Source: Heterotrichella gracilis (taxonomy: Eukaryota; Sar; Xanthophyceae; Tribonematales; Xanthonemataceae). From it: DNA of 46,165 nt. The stretch covers positions 2,116 through 48,280 of the forward strand of contig JAULBX010026419.1 in assembly GCA_032358255.1 (NCBI GenBank). Reading direction: 5' to 3'. Position numbers and translations under genes: made by a program. The notes beneath the pieces are model-generated. The model did not search any database. It had not been told where the DNA came from and worked only from the letters and a program-made list of their open reading frames with translations. This document shows, one piece after another, positions 46,010-46,165 of this stretch (positions are counted from its first letter, which is position 1; each line of letters starts with the position of its first letter).

Positions 46010-46135
46010 GCACGGGTACAGGTACAAGTACAGAGGCTTATATTCAGCGTTTGGACCAGTGCCCTGTGTGCCCAAGTGAAGTGCGCAACTGACGCAACAC
46101 GGAGGTGAGTGAAGAGGCCTTCATGCCAAGAAGTG

Positions 46136-46165
46136 TCTTGTGTGTGTGTGTGGGTGGGTGGGGGG
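46136..46165. repeat. GT/GGGT microsatellite at the right edge
   Basis: A run of gt dinucleotides passes into gggt and poly-G at the window end. Nothing coding is visible in the last 80 bases. Confidence 0.8.

Noticed and set aside
1-46165. A true telomere or chromosome end.
   Set aside because: Telomere-like blocks are short, scattered, in both orientations and surrounded by genes.

Overview
This looks like nuclear DNA of a photosynthetic eukaryote, most likely a green alga (Chlorophyta). Coding information lies in short GC-rich exons with GT-AG borders and consistent phase. A plastid carotenoid enzyme is encoded, and plant-type telomere motifs (TTTAGGG/CCCTAAA) are scattered through the introns. 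No prokaryotic operon, tRNA, rRNA or CRISPR array was seen. The order (perhaps Chlamydomonadales) cannot be fixed from the sequence alone.

Layout. Minus strand, left to right: an unrecognised small gene (about 1,518-4,834), a second unrecognised gene with a long charged helix (6,930 to about 8,281), zeta-carotene desaturase (10,551-15,595), and a very large gene of about 36 exons (16,589-34,806). The large gene encodes a protein of roughly 2,300 residues homologous to SMCHD1/GMI1. Plus strand: a ROOT UV-B SENSITIVE (RUS, DUF647) gene in nine exons (35,711-38,850), head to head with the SMCHD1-like gene. Minus strand again: an ARM-like protein ending in a MYND zinc finger (39,653 to about 46,009, probably running off the right edge).

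The most notable gene is the SMCHD1-like one. It keeps the ubiquitin-like N-terminus, a GHKL ATPase with its motifs intact, the transducer region, a long middle region, and a hinge flanked by coiled coils. It therefore belongs to the non-canonical SMC group known from X inactivation and D4Z4 silencing in mammals and from DNA repair and silencing in plants (GMI1, DMS3).

The most notable structural pattern is repeated copying of exon edges. In the ZDS, RUS and MYND genes and in the first unknown gene, introns hold short copies of neighbouring exon ends with their splice sites, often beside telomere-like repeats. One copy in the RUS gene gives a second, frame-preserving acceptor, one in ZDS would add a stop codon, and one in the MYND gene could be a 30-nt microexon. 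Other structure includes a 60-bp imperfect hairpin, a 24-bp perfect palindrome, a duplicated block (6.2-7.1 kb versus 9.7-10.3 kb), and a fold-back element in an SMCHD1-like intron. The genes do not form one obvious pathway.
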